The notes: a model not told the origin generated them from the sequence alone. 64,000 nucleotides of DNA from Euborellia annulipes (GCA_023213315.1 JAKCPI010005468.1:1-64000), one strand, 5' to 3'. Positions 1 through 10,656 are shown, numbered from the stretch's first letter. Translations and numbers: made by a program.

Positions 1-110
1 AAGATCTTTTTCTAAGGTGTGGTCTTAATGGCCTGAGATGAGTAAAATTCTTTATAGGAATAAGAGTCTCCAGATATATAAAAAAAAAAAATCTAGAAAG
101 AAAGGAGTTT

Positions 111-281
111 TATCGGCATCTGAGGACGTTTAGAAACCTTTTTGTAGCCTTTTCTCTCCGCCCCTTCTCGTCTCTATTTTTATAATCTATTTGGTATTTA
201 AAGTAATTAAAAAAAAATATTACTGGAAGCGAACCTCTGATTGAAATTAAGATGCTACAGTCCAGGAGCAAAATTAATTAG
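111..281 (-). mobile_element. SINE-2 copy (tRNA-derived), degraded
   Basis: Reads on the minus strand. The tail matches other SINE-2 copies (TCGGCATCTGAGG here; its reverse complement is the 'ggcctgagatgccgaaaa' tail at 2.78 and 51.27 kb). The opposite end has a box-B-like GAGGTTCGCTTCC. Too diverged to define its borders exactly. Confidence 0.5.
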
Positions 282-450
282 ACAATTAATAATACAATTA
301 TTAATACTTGAAATAAATATTTAAAAAATTTTTTTTAGAAATTTAATCATTCAAATTTATGCAAAGACATCTCTCAAATTTATTTTAAATTATTGACTAC
401 TCTGAGAAATCCAAAATCTTATATCAACTTCAAATGATGTCCGCACCAAT

Positions 451-733
451 CAAGGGCGGATACAAGAGGGTGGAGGGGGGGCTAAAGGGGGTAATTCCCC
501 CCCCCCAGATTTGAGAAAAATATTTTTTTTAGGGATAAAATTTTATTTTTAATATAAAACTTTAAAAATTAATACTTAAAAATTTAATTTGTATTTATAT
601 TCTGATAAACAAGTACAGAATGCACCTTTAAATTACCGAAAGTAAGAAAAAATTGTGTGCTGTGCGACCAGTCACACCCGATTACCTTCCCCCCCACCCC
701 TTCTCTCGAGAAACTCTTCTGGATTCGCCCTTG
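451..733 (+). mobile_element. hAT-like MITE, family B copy 1
   Basis: Non-autonomous DNA element with no coding capacity. The ends are CAAGGGCGGATACAAGAG and (reverse complement of the right end) CAAGGGCGAATCCAGAAG. It is flanked by a perfect 8-bp direct repeat GCACCAAT at 443-450 and 734-741, the target-duplication length of hAT elements. The interior has G and C runs and, near 602-700, a diverged form of the CTGGTGTGAC hairpin that ends family A. Related copies lie at 16.1, 19.3 and 56.9 kb. Confidence 0.88.
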
Positions 734-741
734 GCACCAAT

Positions 742-1310
742 ATCATTTCAATTATAAAAATTATTTTTTCCTAGGCTTCGACATAAACTCTTTCCCTGTT
801 CGAAAACTTACAAATACATTTTTTAATTATTATTTCCTGCATTCCTTCTAGGTAAAATCTTTTCTCATTCTTTATATTTTTAAACCTTATTATTATTTTT
901 TAAATGAAGTCACGAAGTCATAAAGAAAATTGAATTATTTATAAAAAGAAAGAGAAGGACTTTTCCCTTAATAAGACCTTGTCTAGCTAAGCTAGGCATG
1001 TCTATGAAAAATATCTTTATTTTCGAAGCGTGGGAGGCCAACGACCTAACGAAACATTAATTAATATATAAACTCCCTTCCCCCACCTATGCATACACAC
1101 AGTACAAATACAAATACACACACTCTCTCTCTCTTTCTATCATTTATTTTAACAAAATTAATATAATTGATTTATCCGATGTAAAATAATTTAATCCCCG
1201 TATGAGGATTATTATTTAAATAAATCTTTTAAGCCACGAATTACACATTGATATTAAAAGTAATTAAATTTTATTTAATAATTATTATTATTTGAATAGA
1301 ATTCCATTGC
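742..1310. other. AT-rich stretch, no gene seen
   Basis: AT-rich DNA with a short CT/CA-rich run around 1090-1135. No coding region, RNA gene or recognisable element was found. Confidence 0.5.
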
Positions 1311-1314
1311 AGCG

Positions 1315-1530
1315 TAGTTTTCAGACTGGCGAGACATCTACAGGCGAGAGGCGCAACTCGCTCTCGCTTGGGTAGGATTTGGCGCCAAATAAAAAAAGAC
1401 ATTTATTTTTCTTTTTTAGATTAATGTTGTTGTGGTTGCTTGATGATATGATCACGATCAAGAGAAAGAGAGAGGGAAGAGCCCTGGAGGCTGGGAAGCA
1501 TTTTCTTGACCTCACGATTCTTCTCTCAAC
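1315..1530. promoter_or_regulatory. GC-richer island with E2F-type palindrome
   Basis: A non-repetitive-looking island in AT-rich DNA. At 1378-1389 it carries the perfect palindrome TTTGGCGCCAAA, the classic E2F/DP binding form. Just upstream is CTCGCTCTCGCTTGG, and a purine tract (AGAGAAAGAGAG) follows near 1460. This could be a promoter-proximal or enhancer element. No transcript start can be assigned. Confidence 0.3.
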
Positions 1531-1814
1531 ATTTCCCTCATCTCTAATCTTCTTTTTATTTTCATTATAATATCATATCCATTTAAATTAATTTAAATAT
1601 TAAAAAAAAATTACATATTTTTTTTTTCTCATAAAAAATTGTTCTTGTACAATTTTATCCGAATTTATTTATGGGCGAAATCCACCACTACAATTATTCC
1701 CTGCACTGATGATGAGCGATGTCATGAAATTGTAAAATAAAATAGTGATGAGAGTAGATAAAGAAAAAATAATAATAATTAATTCAAAGTCCTGGGTTGA
1801 CCGAGCTGCACCTC

Positions 1815-1849
<35 letters not shown>

Positions 1850-1985
1850 AAAAATTGGAAATAACTAAAAAAGTAAGTACATCAGTAAAGTACTAGTATC
1901 TAAAGACAAGATAGAACGGAAATTATTTTGTATACCGGAAATAGTAAATTTTTAAAGAAAATTAAAGAGAATTTGGAGAAAATTG

Positions 1986-2021
<36 letters not shown>

Positions 2022-2630
2022 ATTGATAAAATAGTACATCAATAGAGTATTAATTCCCGAATGTTCCCCACAATTTCATATTGGTACCGAAAATAGTAGA
2101 CTATAGGCCTATATTTAAAATTTGAAAAAATCGTTGGAGTCGTTTTTGAGAACTGATGTGCTTACAAACATACATTGCATTGTTCAGGCGAATTTGAGCT
2201 TTTTTCTCTTCTCTCTTAAATATATATATATAAAAAATATAGAGTTAGTGTTTTATTTAAAAAAAATTCGTTTAATAGTATAAGATAGGATTAAAGGTGA
2301 GATGTTACTTGGAATCAGGTACAGTCGGAGCCACAAGTGCCTGATGTGTTCGAGACTGAAGACTTGAGCTTAGGCAATCAAAATGCTTAGCCGTCAGAAG
2401 TTTTGTCTTAAGAGTAGCTTTTCACATTCAGTTTCATTAAAAAAAAAAATGCTTTATTTTATTTTAAAAAGATTGGTTTGATAGACTAAGCCCAAGGTTC
2501 CTCTCTCGAGCACATCAGTCACTTGTGGCGCCGACTGTACATCCATTTATTAGAGAAATCGTCATTTTCATTATAGTCATAAGATTTTTGTGAACCAATG
2601 ACTGATGTAAATAAAACTTTATTTTTAAAG
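1531..2630. other. AT-rich stretch with decayed family-A pieces and homopolymers
   Basis: Holds a poly-T run (1819-1848), a poly-A run (1986-2018), and decayed family-A pieces such as GTACATCAGTAAAGTACTAG near 1878. A pair of similar segments around 2300-2400 and 2480-2540 is rich in GTGCC/CACTTG. No gene was seen. Confidence 0.45.
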
Positions 2631-2790
2631 GTGCGGGGCGTGCTGGTGATTTGTGCCAAGGGTCGCGGGTTCGCGTCCCGTCCCATGCGACAAAAATTTA
2701 TTTAAATTGTATTGTATTGGCTACCAATCAATTTAAATAGATAGGGACAAGGTCTAGATGCCGAAAAAAAGACCTTAAATGGAATTTAAA
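2631..2790 (+). mobile_element. SINE-2 copy (tRNA-derived)
   Basis: tRNA-like head with a box B (GGGTTCGCGTCCCG near 2668), then an AT-rich body with the inverted pair ATTTAAATTG/CAATTTAAAT. The tail is GATGCCGAAAAA. The same body and tail recur at 51.12-51.29 kb and, on the minus strand, at 0.1, 3.8 and 28.6 kb. Confidence 0.7.
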
Positions 2791-3078
2791 AAAAAAGGAG
2801 GGGACGAGTAGTAGATAAGAAATAAAGCGTTATTATAAATACTCATTACAATAGCAAGAGGCGAAAAATACCGTATTTTGTATAAAGAGAAGTTTGAATT
2901 ATTTTTACTCTGTAAAAAATTTGTTTGTCATTTAGTATGGGGTGTTTTTTTTATGAAGTTTAATTTCTCCTACAAATAAATTGATATTTGCCTAAACATT
3001 GACTCTTTTTTCTACCATCTAAAACAACCCCATTCGATAAATATTTTGGTTTTTTTTTTTTTTTTTTGCCTTCGATTT

Positions 3079-3749
3079 ACTTTCTCTTACCTATGTATAT
3101 ATGTAATATATATATAGAGAGAAAGTATTGGATTCATGTCAAAAATTCGATGTCGAGATTTTGATGGATCTTCACGTTTTGAGGTCCCCTGAATCCAAAA
3201 AAGTGGTTTTCGCGACATGGTCTGTCTGTGGTGTCTGTGTGTGTGTGTGGGTGTGTGTTCAATTTTAAGCATGAAGGAATTGAGCTACGAGGTTGAAATT
3301 TTATATTTAAGTTAAACACCCCCGGGACCGGAAAAATAAGCTTTTAATCAAAATCGGCCAAAGAGTACTAGTACTTTACTGATGTACTTTTTTCAGTTTT
3401 TTTCGATTTTCTCAAAATTTACTCCAACGATTTTTTTTTAATTCAAAAATCAATTATTTTTTAGATGCTCTTTAAAATGTATATTCTCATTTTGCAATTG
3501 AAATCTTCTGAAGACCACTTTACTCTTGTATTTCATAGGGAAGATAGGAGAAATGGTTGCCATGGTAACAAAATATAAATATTTTTCCATACTTATAAAT
3601 TTTACATCTGAATTCAAATGTTCCATACTGTCGGGAACTAAATATATGTCGACACAAAAAATCCTGGTGTGACAAGCACAGAACACAACTTTCGATTACC
3701 GAAAGGTAAGAGAAAGTTGTGTGCTGTGCTAGTCACACCAGATTTTTTT
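3079..3749 (+). mobile_element. Family A element, full length
   Basis: Begins ACTTTCTCTTACC and ends in the family hairpin, whose arms open CTGGTGTGAC and close GTCACACCAGA. The body holds a TG microsatellite near 3225-3258 and the conserved block GTACTAGTACTTTACTGATG near 3366. Flanking ATTT on both sides could be a 4-bp target duplication but is ambiguous against T-rich ends. No open frame of any family was recognised, so it is non-autonomous. Confidence 0.85.
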
Positions 3750-3764
3750 ATTTAAATTTGTATT

Positions 3765-3932
3765 AAGGATTTTTTCGGCATCTAAAGTCATTTAGATCCC
3801 AATCTTATTTATTTCAAATGATTCTTAGACAATTCAAATAAAATAAATTTTTCTCGCTTGGGACGGTAAGTGAACGGGATGAGAATCGTCTTCTCTCTTT
3901 GTCTTCGACTTGTTTGTGTTGTTATAATAAAA
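3765..3932 (-). mobile_element. SINE-2 fragment, degraded
   Basis: Starts with the SINE-2 tail in reverse (TTTTCGGCATCTAAAG) and runs into the terminal fragment of family A at 3933. Low similarity; borders are unclear. Confidence 0.35.
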
Positions 3933-4010
3933 AAATCTCGACATCGAGTTTTTGACATGATCGCCATACTTTCTCTCTCTATATATTTCATATATAGGGT
4001 AAGAGAAAGT
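3933..4010 (-). mobile_element. Family A terminal fragment
   Basis: About 80 bp of one family-A end, from AATCTCGACATCGAG to GGTAAGAGAAAGT. An almost identical fragment lies at 28641-28716. Both adjoin SINE-2 sequence. Confidence 0.75.
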
Positions 4011-5060
4011 AAAAATTAAAGAAAATTAAAACGCATAGTCTTTTGTTTTATGAAAACCGATAGAAGACAATTGTTGTGATTTTCACCAAGGATCGGATCA
4101 TCCCTTAAATGTAATCAATGCCCATTGAATTATTTGATGATTAAAGGCATGATTTGAGCGCCGGCACTTCCCAAAATTTCACATTAAAAATGGGATTATT
4201 TTTTTTAAAAAAAATCATCAATCAAGTATTTTTAGACATAATCCTTTTTCCTATGCTAATAGCCGATTTTAGTAACAAAAGCGAAGTCTAATGTGTCACA
4301 AAAGTCGCAGGTAGGCGACTTACTGACTTTCCGGATGGTCCTTTTCAGGAACAATGCAATTTTAGGCGAAAGTCTTTTAGGGTTCCGGGGCCAGCTGGGT
4401 GAGCTTTTAACAAAACGTTTCAAATGGAGGAGATCACAAGCAAGGCTTTTTTTTCCAAACAATTTAATCTAGTGTAGATGTCGGTATATTTGTAATAAAA
4501 TTTTCTATTGTTATTCTAATTGAATAATTTTCGAGAAAATATTAATATTCAATAAATACCTGGATTTGAACTTAACAAGTCAAATATATTTAACAAATTT
4601 GTATGTATATTCGTAGGTGGGCCAACGCATAGGTCTAAACTAAATATTTTGTGATGTATCCTATATTAGAAATATCTTATCTGTATTTTGTGAAAATTGG
4701 TATTTTTTATTTATTTATTTCTTACAGATATGATATCTATAGCGCAGGCCTCGTAATAGCTTTTGTTTGTATGAAGTAAATTAATATTTTATAACAATTA
4801 ATAGAAAAGGTGAAAATACATTAAAAAGCACAAATGAATTTTGAGAAAAAATTCTAAAATTTGATGTTACTGGGTCACTATTAAGAAAGAAATGCTTCCT
4901 GTATAATTTCCTGTTTATATTGATTTTTCGTTCAAAGTAATAAATCACGAATCTCCAGAGTTTCACTTGGTTTGTAGAAACAGCTAGAGCGTATAATATT
5001 TGAATGAAAACAGGAGGTTTACTCAGATTTCTGTTGCAGATGTTCAGTTGATCAAGAGAA
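4011..5060. other. AT-rich stretch, no gene recognised
   Basis: Mostly AT-rich. A somewhat richer segment at 4250-4460 has a 68-codon open frame on the minus strand that resembles nothing I know and could be chance or an old retroelement scrap. No other structure was found. Confidence 0.4.
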
Positions 5061-5062
5061 AA

Positions 5063-5285
5063 AATAATTTTGTAAAAAATTATAGTCGAAGATTTTTTTA
5101 TTTGGAATAACGACTAAATTGCAAATTATACAGTTTCGGTCATTTATCAGACCCACATAAACAATGGTCAACTAACACCAATGACAGCCTGATGATGGTC
5201 AGATAAATGACCGAAACTGTAAAATTTGCAATTCAGTCGTCATTCCAATAAAAAATCTTCAACAATAATTTTTTACAAAATTATT
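5063..5285. mobile_element. Foldback element with hammerhead-like motif
   Basis: Imperfect palindrome with arms of about 85-90 bp (5063-5149 and 5198-5285) meeting around GGTCATTTATC and GATAAATGACC. The right arm carries a hammerhead-like core on the plus strand, listed separately. The left arm lacks the CTGATGA box. The layout matches the palindromes at 42.6, 44.4 and 53.0 kb, so it is probably a non-autonomous Penelope-like or retrozyme-like element. Confidence 0.65.
5183..5244 (+). ncRNA. Hammerhead ribozyme-like motif H1
   Basis: Core CTGATGA at 5189-5195. Stem II follows after one T (GGTCA/TGACC, 5 perfect pairs), then GAAAC at 5213-5217. Stem III can pair ACTG with CAGT, followed by the cleavage-type GTC at 5236-5238. 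Stem I is weak (ATGAC/GTCAT only with a 3-base bulge), so activity is doubtful. Confidence 0.5.
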
Positions 5286-5420
5286 TATTCACTTGCTCGA
5301 ACTTCGGCAATTGAAATCACTACTTCTTTCTTCGTATTTATTCGATTTAAAGTCGTGAAGAAGTTCGATTCCCGAAACAGTGTGTTATGGACTTGCAAAA
5401 ACCAAAACTTAATTACTCGG

Positions 5421-6124
5421 AAAAAAATCTGGTGTGACTGGCGCACAGCACACAACTTTCTCTTACCTTCGGTAATCGAAAGTTGTGTTCTGTGCTTGTC
5501 ACACCAGATTTTTCGTGTCGAAATATATTTAGTTCCCGACAGTACGGTACATTTGAATTCAGATGTAAAATTTATAAGTATGGGAAAATATTTATATTTT
5601 GTTACCATGGCAACCATTTCTCCTATCTTCCCTATGAAATACAAGAGTAAAGTGGTCTTCAGAAGATTTCAATCGCAAAATGAGAATATACATTTTAAAG
5701 AGCATCTAAAAAATAATTGATTTTTGAATTTTAAAAAAAATCGTTGGAGCAAATTTTGAGAAAATCGAAAAAAACTGAAAAAGTGAATCAGTAAAGTACT
5801 AGTACTCTTTGGTCGATTTTGATTAAAAGCTTATTTTTCCGGTCCCGGGGGGTGTTTAACTTAAATATAAAATTTCAACCTCATAGCTCAATTCCTTCAT
5901 GCTTAAAATTGAACACACACCCACCCACACACCCACCCACACACCCACCCACCCACACACCCACCCACCCACCCACAGACAGACCATGTCGCGAAAACCA
6001 CTTTTTTGGATTCAGGGGACCTCAAAACGTGAAGATCCATCAAAATCTCGACATCGAATTTTTGACATGAAACCAATACTTTCTCTCTATATATATATTA
6101 CATATATACATAGGTAAGAGAAAG
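5421..6124 (-). mobile_element. Family A element, full length
   Basis: Reverse-strand copy. The hairpin end is at the left (AATCTGGTGTGACTGG) and GGTAAGAGAAAGT at the right. The microsatellite of this copy has become a (CACCCACA)-type tract at about 5920-5975. An apparent 164-codon plus-strand frame across it is just the repeat read through. Confidence 0.85.
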
Positions 6125-6659
6125 TAAAAGCAATAAGTGTAATCAAAATCGGAAATCGTATTTTGGGCCCACTCATCGAAATCATACTCTCGCAAATAAT
6201 ACAATATATCTGACACTTGTTTAGCTGGATCTTTTGATTACGTAGCCCGATCCGCGAGCTTGAAGGACGAAGACATCACCTTTGGACACCATCATAATAG
6301 TTGACACACAGTGGCGTAACCAGGGGGGCGAGGGGGGGCTCGAGCCCCCCGCCCCAAGCGCATTGAGCCCCTTGGCGCCCCCCCGAAACCGGCATAGGCG
6401 CCCTACGGCCTCTAAGATATAGCCCAGCGAATGTGATTTTATCATATTCTTTTCATCGATTGTCTTAAAAAATTGATTGTTTTCTTTTAAAATTATATTA
6501 CAACTTGAATTCTACTATTTTAAATGAATTTAATTCCAAAAATAATAAATAACGTATATAGAGGCTTTATAATTAAAATTTTTTTTATTTTGCAATATAT
6601 AAGCCTTAATTTGATGTTTTATGGCTGTGGAGATTTACTCAGGATTCGTATAAGCCTTA

Positions 6660-6955
6660 ATATTGAGGCGAGCGTGGCTTATCGGATAAGCTGAGGCTTA
6701 GTAATACGAGGTAAAATGTCACTCGAGTTCGAACCCAACTTGCCGAAAAATTCAACCAAAGTCGAACGTCTCTGCTGGAGCAAAAGGGAGTACACATCCC
6801 CTCCAATTCCAGGCTCTTAGGGCCTGAGGGATGGACATAGGAATTCAGGGGTAAAACATCACCCGAATTCGAACCATTCCTAGATCGGGGGAGCACAATA
6901 GATCTGATCTAGAAGGTCGCAGTGCAAATAGAAGCCCCAGAACAACTAATCAATC
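6660..6955 (+). repeat. tRNA-like repeat inside the hAT element
   Basis: GC-richer insert with a box-B-like GAGTTCGAACCC near 6725 and a second GAATTCGAACC near 6863. It ends in (AATC)n at 6948-6963. Possibly a SINE with a duplicated head. Not seen elsewhere in the window. Confidence 0.4.
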
Positions 6956-6998
6956 AATCAATCAAGCCTTAATATTTAATTTTTTTGAAATTCAAAAT

Positions 6999-7155
6999 TT
7001 TTTTAAGCATGAAGGAATTGAGCTGAGACTGAAATGTTATATTTAAGTTAAACACCCCCCGGGACCGTGAAAAGAAGCTTTTAATCAAAATCGGCCAAAA
7101 AGTACTAGTATTTTACTGATGTAGTTTTTCAGTTTTTTTCGATTTTCTCAAAATG
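6999..7155 (+). mobile_element. Family A internal fragment
   Basis: Matches the family-A body from AAGCATGAAGGAATTGAG to TTTTCGATTTTCTCAAAATG. Both ends are missing. It lies inside the hAT-like element at 6309-7600. Confidence 0.75.
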
Positions 7156-7949
7156 AAAGGGCTTTTACCATTCTTCAGGCCCGCCCGAGCCCGCCCGGAA
7201 TTTTTTCAAACCCGCCCATTCCCGCCCGAGATTTAGTGAATGAATGAACGAATGTCTAGCAATTTTTAAATAAAATTTCATTTGCATGCCCGTCGAAATA
7301 AAATACTCAATTTTAAAAAGTTTTTATTCTTTGATATTTTCCCGAAAACTGAATAGTTTTGGAAATAATCACAGAAGAAAACGACATTTTTCGTAAAAGC
7401 AAAGAAAAATCAAAACAAAATCATACAGGCGTCATTAAAAAACATGTAAATATAAACAAATTCGCTGAGAAAATTACAGGATGTAAGAAATTTGCCCGCC
7501 GAAGGCGAGCAGAAGGGGAGTCCAGGGGGCGGAGCCCCCGGAAAATCGGCGCCCTAGTTGAGCTTCGCCCCCCGCCCCTCAAAGGCTGGTTACGCCGCTG
7601 TTGACACATTTTTGAGATACTCATCGCCTGCTGATTTTACTTATCCTTCACTTAACAGCCACTCTGTCTAATATTTATGAGAATTTTAAGCACAGTGACC
7701 ATGAATAGTGAAGAACGTCCTTCGCAAAAGAAATAATAGGTTTTATTTGTTAATGAATTTTTTCATTTCTTCCTGACTGCATACAAAGAAATTCGAACGA
7801 CTAATAGAGCTTTTGAATGATAGAGGTTGAGAAAAGACTTATTTAACGCCAATGTTGTCCCAGTTTATATTGTTCCACATAACACCTTGTAGTTTATATT
7901 AAGAAATTGTTCGATATATACATGGAAATATGTATGATGTTTTTAATTG

Positions 7950-8290
7950 GCGAGTCAGAGAGAGGAGGTTCTCTGGTCTGGTTGCTCGGCGGCAGCTGTT
8001 GAGCAGAGAGAGAGAGAGAGAGAAGGGGAGAGCAAGTGAGAGAGAGGAGGGATAGGGAGCCCCGATTGTCCCGGGATGATTGATGATGTTGCCGTGAGAT
8101 GGGGTGCCCTTGTCTTGTCGGGTGAACAGCCTGCCAAGGGCTGTTGCGTCGAGGGTTCTCAGCAAGGAGCAGTTCCTGGACCTCAGCATCCATCCACCCC
8201 CGAATCTCTCTCTCTCTCTCTCTCTCTTGCTCTACGCATTGCATCACTGCGATGACGCAAATCCGATCCGATTCTATTCACTCACCCCTT
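7950..8290. promoter_or_regulatory. GC-richer island flanked by GAGA tracts
   Basis: A non-repetitive core (8050-8190, including CCCGATTGTCCCGGGATG) sits between GA tracts on one side (8003-8050) and CT tracts on the other (8205-8225). GA/CT tracts are the binding form of GAGA factor in insects. Short open frames here have no recognisable domain. Regulatory use is inference. Confidence 0.3.
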
Positions 8291-8563
8291 CTCTTTTCTC
8301 TTCTCTCGTTCTCCTTGCATGTTTGCTTAATACCTTCTTCCTTTGCCAGACTCTCTTTATTCCCAATAAAAATATTAATATTAATTTTTTTTTTCTAAAA
8401 ACAAAAATATAATTTTGTTTTGTTGTGTTGTTGTCAGTGTTTTGGACGAAATATATTAAATAACCACAAACATAATAAGCTTGAATTATTAATCCAAATT
8501 TTCTTGAAATGTTTATTGAATTTATTTAGATATCAACTTGAGTAAAAATCTCTTAAAATGCTA

Positions 8564-8640
8564 CAGTAGAACCTCTGATCGGGACCGAGACCCTTGCCGG
8601 ATACTTTTTTGACCAGTTAATCCGAGGTTTCGGTGAAAAA
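8564..8640 (+). mobile_element. Pogo/Tigger-like element, single end
   Basis: Starts CAGTAGAACCTCTGATCGGG after a TA and continues to GTTAATCCGAGGTTTCGG, the style of pogo/Tigger ends also seen at 45.5 and 60.7 kb. The partner end was not found, so its extent is unknown. Confidence 0.5.
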
Positions 8641-9078
8641 ATGATTCAACCTACATATTTAATCAGGTGTCATGATAAACAACAAATAAAATTACAACTC
8701 ATTTTATTGTGTAAATATGTAGAAATCTCAAGCCTCTGTATTAGAAAAATAGACTGGGAAGCAAGCGAGTAAACAAACTCTATAACTCCTTCCCCTTCCC
8801 TCTTCACCATCTGAACGAATATATTGCATAATGATGATTTGAAATAAATGGTACCGGTAAACTAGTAAAAGTGAAAAAAGAAAGTTTATAGTTCAGAGGT
8901 TATAGGAGATGACTGGAGAAATTTTCTTGGAGTAATAAATTTTGAGTTTAGAATCAAACAAGATCTAATTCAGTGGTAACATTTCCTTGTTTTTCGACCA
9001 ATTTAAATCATATTTCTAATAATAATAATAATAATAATATATGAATATATTATTAGTATTTTGGAGCGATTGTGAATG
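8641..9078. other. AT-rich stretch
   Basis: AT-rich DNA with an (AAT)n tract at about 9017-9040. No gene seen. Confidence 0.4.
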
Positions 9079-9080
9079 GC

Positions 9081-9175
9081 CGGCCTAAAACAAGTTTCGG
9101 TTTCGGTTACAGTTTCGGTCGAAACTAAGAATGAAGTTTCGGTTTCGGCTGAAAATCTTGTTTCAGTCGGACCCT
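9081..9175 (+). mobile_element. hAT-like family F, truncated copy
   Basis: Short copy of the TTTCGG-rich family: AAGTTTCGGTTTCGGTTACAG through the terminal GTCGGACCCTA. It matches the right end of the 40.3-kb copy and the inverted left end of the 51.4-kb copy. Confidence 0.7.
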
Positions 9176-9176
9176 A

Positions 9177-9983
9177 ATAATTATCAATAAAGAACCCCCC
9201 TCCCCCCTTCTATCTAAATGTCCAAAATAACATAAAATCTTGAAATTATAGCTTGCATTATTAAACATGAGAACCATATTTCGTTTTTGCCTTTAATTAT
9301 AACAGCTCAATACTAGACTAAACAAAAAAGACAATTGAATAGATAATATTTAATAACAGACCCTAGTAAAATTTTTTTTAATAGAAATAAAATCAATTCT
9401 CTCTAAAATTTTTGTCTTTATCTAGAGGCCTACTGTTAATAATACGAATAATAAAAAAAATAATTTCTCATATCGATTTATGCCAGGTTATACTCTAAAG
9501 TTCCGGAAATTGTTTTTGTTTAAGGCTCAACGGTTGGGTTTGTCCGACCCTAACTCATTTATAATAAAACATTTTTTTTAACCTCTTCAAATTTTCAATA
9601 CAACATTCAAAGAAATATTAAATTGGATAAAACATCAATGAAAAAATTTCCTTAATGGATGATAATTATTTTTTAAAATTTTATCTAATATCAAAAAATA
9701 AAAAGCCTTTTGACAGCTACCAATGAATAAACGAGCCTATGAAAAGAGAGTTGAAATTTAAAATATAACAAAGAAATCTAGAGTTAAATTTGATATATTG
9801 TATATACTAATATATTAAAGTATAAATTACTAGATGCTCTGAGAAAGGCCAACTTAAACGTCCGTAAGATCTTCAAGTAAATGAAAATTTATATGTACTT
9901 GAAGTACATCAAAGCACCTGGTGAGCTGATCGTTTTTTAAAAAATCCCTAACCAAGTAAAAATATGTTTGAAATCACGTATTA

Positions 9984-10014
<31 letters not shown>

Positions 10015-10444
10015 TTTTTATTAAAAAAATAAAACATGTTTTAGTCCAATGAAACAGGATCAATAGAGAAAGGGCGAAGTGAGTGAGATGTGTGAACGTA
10101 ATTCTGTCATCAATAGCGATCTATAAATCCCCAAATGAATGGTTAACATTTATGTTATATAACTATAAGCTAAAAAAAAAGCTGAACAGCGAGAGCGTAG
10201 AAAACATATTCACAGATCGTGTTGGGTTATATTAACGAAATGTTCTCGTAATATTATAATTCGTGTCAAGGGAAAATCAATAATGCGAGAATGATATGAA
10301 TTCCAAGAAAGAAATTTTACTTAAAATAGCGTCTCAAGGGGGAAAATCAATTTAAAATATTATATATATAAAATAATTTTAATTAAATACGGTACAAATT
10401 GAACACTGGGTTTTTGTTTCAATGGTTTATTAATTAAAAATTAA
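9177..10444. other. AT-rich stretch
   Basis: No gene or named element. It holds a (TA)n run at about 9990-10012. The segment just before the hammerhead-like motif (10380-10440) may be the body of its parent element. Confidence 0.4.
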
Positions 10445-10488
10445 CACTTAATACGTATTTCGAACAATTACTTGCATCATCAAAAGTG
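10445..10488 (-). ncRNA. Hammerhead ribozyme-like motif H5
   Basis: On the minus strand: stem I CACTT/AAGTG (5 perfect pairs), core TTGATGA (one change from CTGATGA), a weak stem II (CAA/TTG), GAA, then the 8-base palindrome ATACGTAT as stem III and T as the cleavage-site base. A self-complementary stem III implies pairing between two copies (dimer-type hammerhead). The core change may reduce activity. Confidence 0.5.
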
Positions 10489-10574
10489 AGTGTTAACATT
10501 CTAATACATGAAAGTACCAACATTTATAGGGCCTACTGTTAATAAATAAGAAATTATATATAATATTTAAGATA

Positions 10575-10640
10575 TTATATATATCGCTTATGTAAGCCAC
10601 GAAACGGAAATTTATATAATAAATATTTAATTATATAAAT
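10575..10640. repeat. Copy of the foldback repeat seen at 33.1-33.3 kb
   Basis: TATGTAAGCC-GAAACGGAAATTTATA here matches, with differences, the reverse complement of 33265-33300. Short and diverged. Confidence 0.4.
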
Positions 10641-10656
10641 TATATACTGTATATAT

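Larger units (their letters stand above)
6309..7600. mobile_element. hAT-like element, family D
   Basis: Terminal inverted repeats CAGTGGCGTAACCAG and CAGCGGCGTAACCAG (14 of 15 match) are flanked by a perfect 8-bp duplication TTGACACA at 6301-6308 and 7601-7608. G/C-rich subterminal blocks contain GGCGCC. No transposase frame was recognised, so it is non-autonomous. It carries inserts: a tRNA-like repeat (6660-6955), a family-A scrap (6999-7155) and a GCCCG-rich tract (7180-7230). A single end of the same family lies at 29514. Confidence 0.9.

Noticed and set aside
5226..5720. 164-codon open frame
   Set aside because: It runs through the hammerhead foldback and a family-A copy. The same peptide appears with shifts and stops in every other copy, with no domain or codon signal.
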